From JBGOUJ01 sp041477005 (GTDB taxonomy: Bacteria > Acidobacteriota > Terriglobia > Bryobacterales > JACQDG01), in contig JBGOUJ010000145.1 of NCBI GenBank assembly GCA_041477005.1, positions 1 to 13,619 of the forward strand: a stretch of 13,619 nucleotides of DNA, read 5' to 3'. This document shows positions 13,138 to 13,619 of this stretch, piece after piece (position 1 is the first letter of the stretch; every line of letters begins with the position of its first letter). The notes under the pieces were generated by a model. That model worked only from the letters and a program-made list of their open reading frames with translations, ran no database searches and was not told where the DNA came from. Made by a program: the position numbers and the translations under genes.

Positions 13138-13322
13138 CCTTGACCAAGGTTCAAAGAAATCGGCTACAGGAGGCTCACCGTCTTACCGCCATCGCTCTTG
13201 AGGAGTTCCGTGAGGCTCGCTTGCCGGCTGCGATGTCAAGCGTGATGGACATTCAGACAGCGCTTTCAACCGCGAGGGACCTGCTCGGGCATCTCCTAGG
13301 CCAGACAGCTCGGTCACGCTGA
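13134..13322 (+). CDS. Unknown 62-residue helical protein, second gene of the pair
   Basis: 62 residues, overlapping the upstream stop codon by ATGA, which is the main support for coding. The sequence is helical throughout (TKVQRNRLQEAHRLTAIALEEFREA, then SSVMDIQTALSTARDLLGHLLGQ), compatible with a two-helix hairpin that could dimerise or bind the upstream protein. No membrane segment, no cysteines, no recognised family. The slightly basic ends and small size would suit a regulator or partner protein. A strong hairpin at 13350-13370 follows, which may mark the end of the transcript. Confidence 0.55.
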   Translation: MTLTKVQRNRLQEAHRLTAIALEEFREARLPAAMSSVMDIQTALSTARDLLGHLLGQTARSR

Positions 13323-13349
13323 TTGCGAGGCAGACCCGTCGGCGCTGAC

Positions 13350-13370
13350 CTGGGGCCCGAACCGCCCCAG
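13350..13370 (+). terminator. Perfect 7-bp hairpin, possible transcription end
   Basis: CTGGGGC (13350-13356) and GCCCCAG (13364-13370) form a perfect seven-base-pair stem with a CCGAACC loop; GCG and CGC outside could extend it past a bulge. There is no T-run after it, so it is not a standard intrinsic terminator. It might protect the end of the upstream mRNA, as such GC stems do, or simply be chance in GC-rich DNA. Confidence 0.35.
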
Positions 13371-13383
13371 CGCGGACTTGCGC

Positions 13384-13389
13384 TATCAT
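13384..13389 (+). promoter_or_regulatory. Possible -10 box TATCAT before the 13424 gene
   Basis: TATCAT would start a transcript near 13396, leaving about 28 bases of leader with GGAG at 13414-13417 as Shine-Dalgarno for the TTG at 13424. No clear -35 box. Confidence 0.3.
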
Positions 13390-13423
13390 CTCCAGTGTTG
13401 GTCCCCCCGGCCCGGAGATCGCC

Positions 13424-13619
13424 TTGCGCCGAAGGTATTGGTCCGCCCTGCTCGCTCTGCCCGCCGTACTATGGGTGGCCCGGCCGCTCTTCATCCGCGG
13501 GGCAGTCGGAGGAGTCGAGCTGCGAGTCGAGCCGGGCCGCCAGAGGCTGCATCCCTACGATACCGCCACGATCCGGATCCATTTCACCACGGCGAGCGGC
13601 GCGACACCCGGGCGAGGGG
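13424..13619 (+). CDS. N-terminus of a signal-anchored or exported protein, cut by the window end
   Basis: Partial: 65 codons from a TTG start to the window edge. The TTG is chosen because GGAG lies six bases before it and the frame then opens with a basic residue pair and a hydrophobic segment (LRRYWSALLALPAVLWVARPLF), a typical signal peptide or anchor. After it comes a beta-like stretch (GVELRVEPGRQRLHPYDTATIRIHF) that would suit an extracytoplasmic Ig-like or beta-sandwich domain. The competing frame from GTG 13395 gives a cysteine- and serine-rich, unprotein-like product. Function cannot be judged from the fragment. Confidence 0.5.
   Translation, partial: MRRRYWSALLALPAVLWVARPLFIRGAVGGVELRVEPGRQRLHPYDTATIRIHFTTASGATPGRG

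Overview
The window looks like chromosomal DNA from an Acidobacteriota bacterium, probably of the Solibacter/Bryobacter group. Three things point there: high GC (about 67% in a hand-counted stretch of glmM), many exported proteins of no recognised family, and above all the long protein at 1194-4097. That protein joins an N-terminal domain typical of SBBP-repeat proteins, SBBP beta-propeller repeats and the C-terminal domain TIGR03437, which was defined on Solibacter. I saw no rRNA, tRNA, CRISPR array, transposase or phage gene.

Layout. (1) 26-1193: an exported Asp-box (Ycf48-like) propeller protein on the minus strand, divergent from the next gene across 217 bases. (2) 1194-4181: the giant exported SBBP/TIGR03437 protein, followed by a probable intrinsic terminator. 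(3) 4245-4879: a compact toxin-antitoxin pair (small basic antitoxin plus PIN-domain toxin) with ATGA overlap, of lower GC than its surroundings, then a 213-base gap holding a 12-bp tandem duplication. (4) 5093-7933: the housekeeping operon cdaA-cdaR-glmM, which makes the second messenger c-di-AMP and the cell-wall precursor glucosamine-1-phosphate. The first two genes overlap by ATGA and glmM follows after one base. (5) 8013-9110, minus: an exported protein of unknown function, convergent with glmM and divergent from (6) 9189-10406: an exported protein made of three tandem RidA-like domains. (7) 10436-12606: small envelope-type genes. These are a CsgG/TolB-like exported protein on the minus strand, a stand-alone AtuA-like ferredoxin-fold protein, and a two-gene unit of a PH-like membrane protein and a second CsgG/TolB-like exported protein. 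(8) 12727-13322: two small overlapping genes of unknown function with clearly lower GC. (9) 13424-end: the beginning of a signal-anchored protein cut by the window edge.

The parts most worth a second look are the triple-RidA exported protein, whose first domain has lost the RidA arginine; the orphan low-GC gene pair near the right end; four genes whose start codon lies only 6-9 bases after a TANNNT box, suggesting leaderless transcripts; and the acidic, proline-rich insertion that splits the last propeller repeat of the giant protein. No gap exceeds 300 bases.
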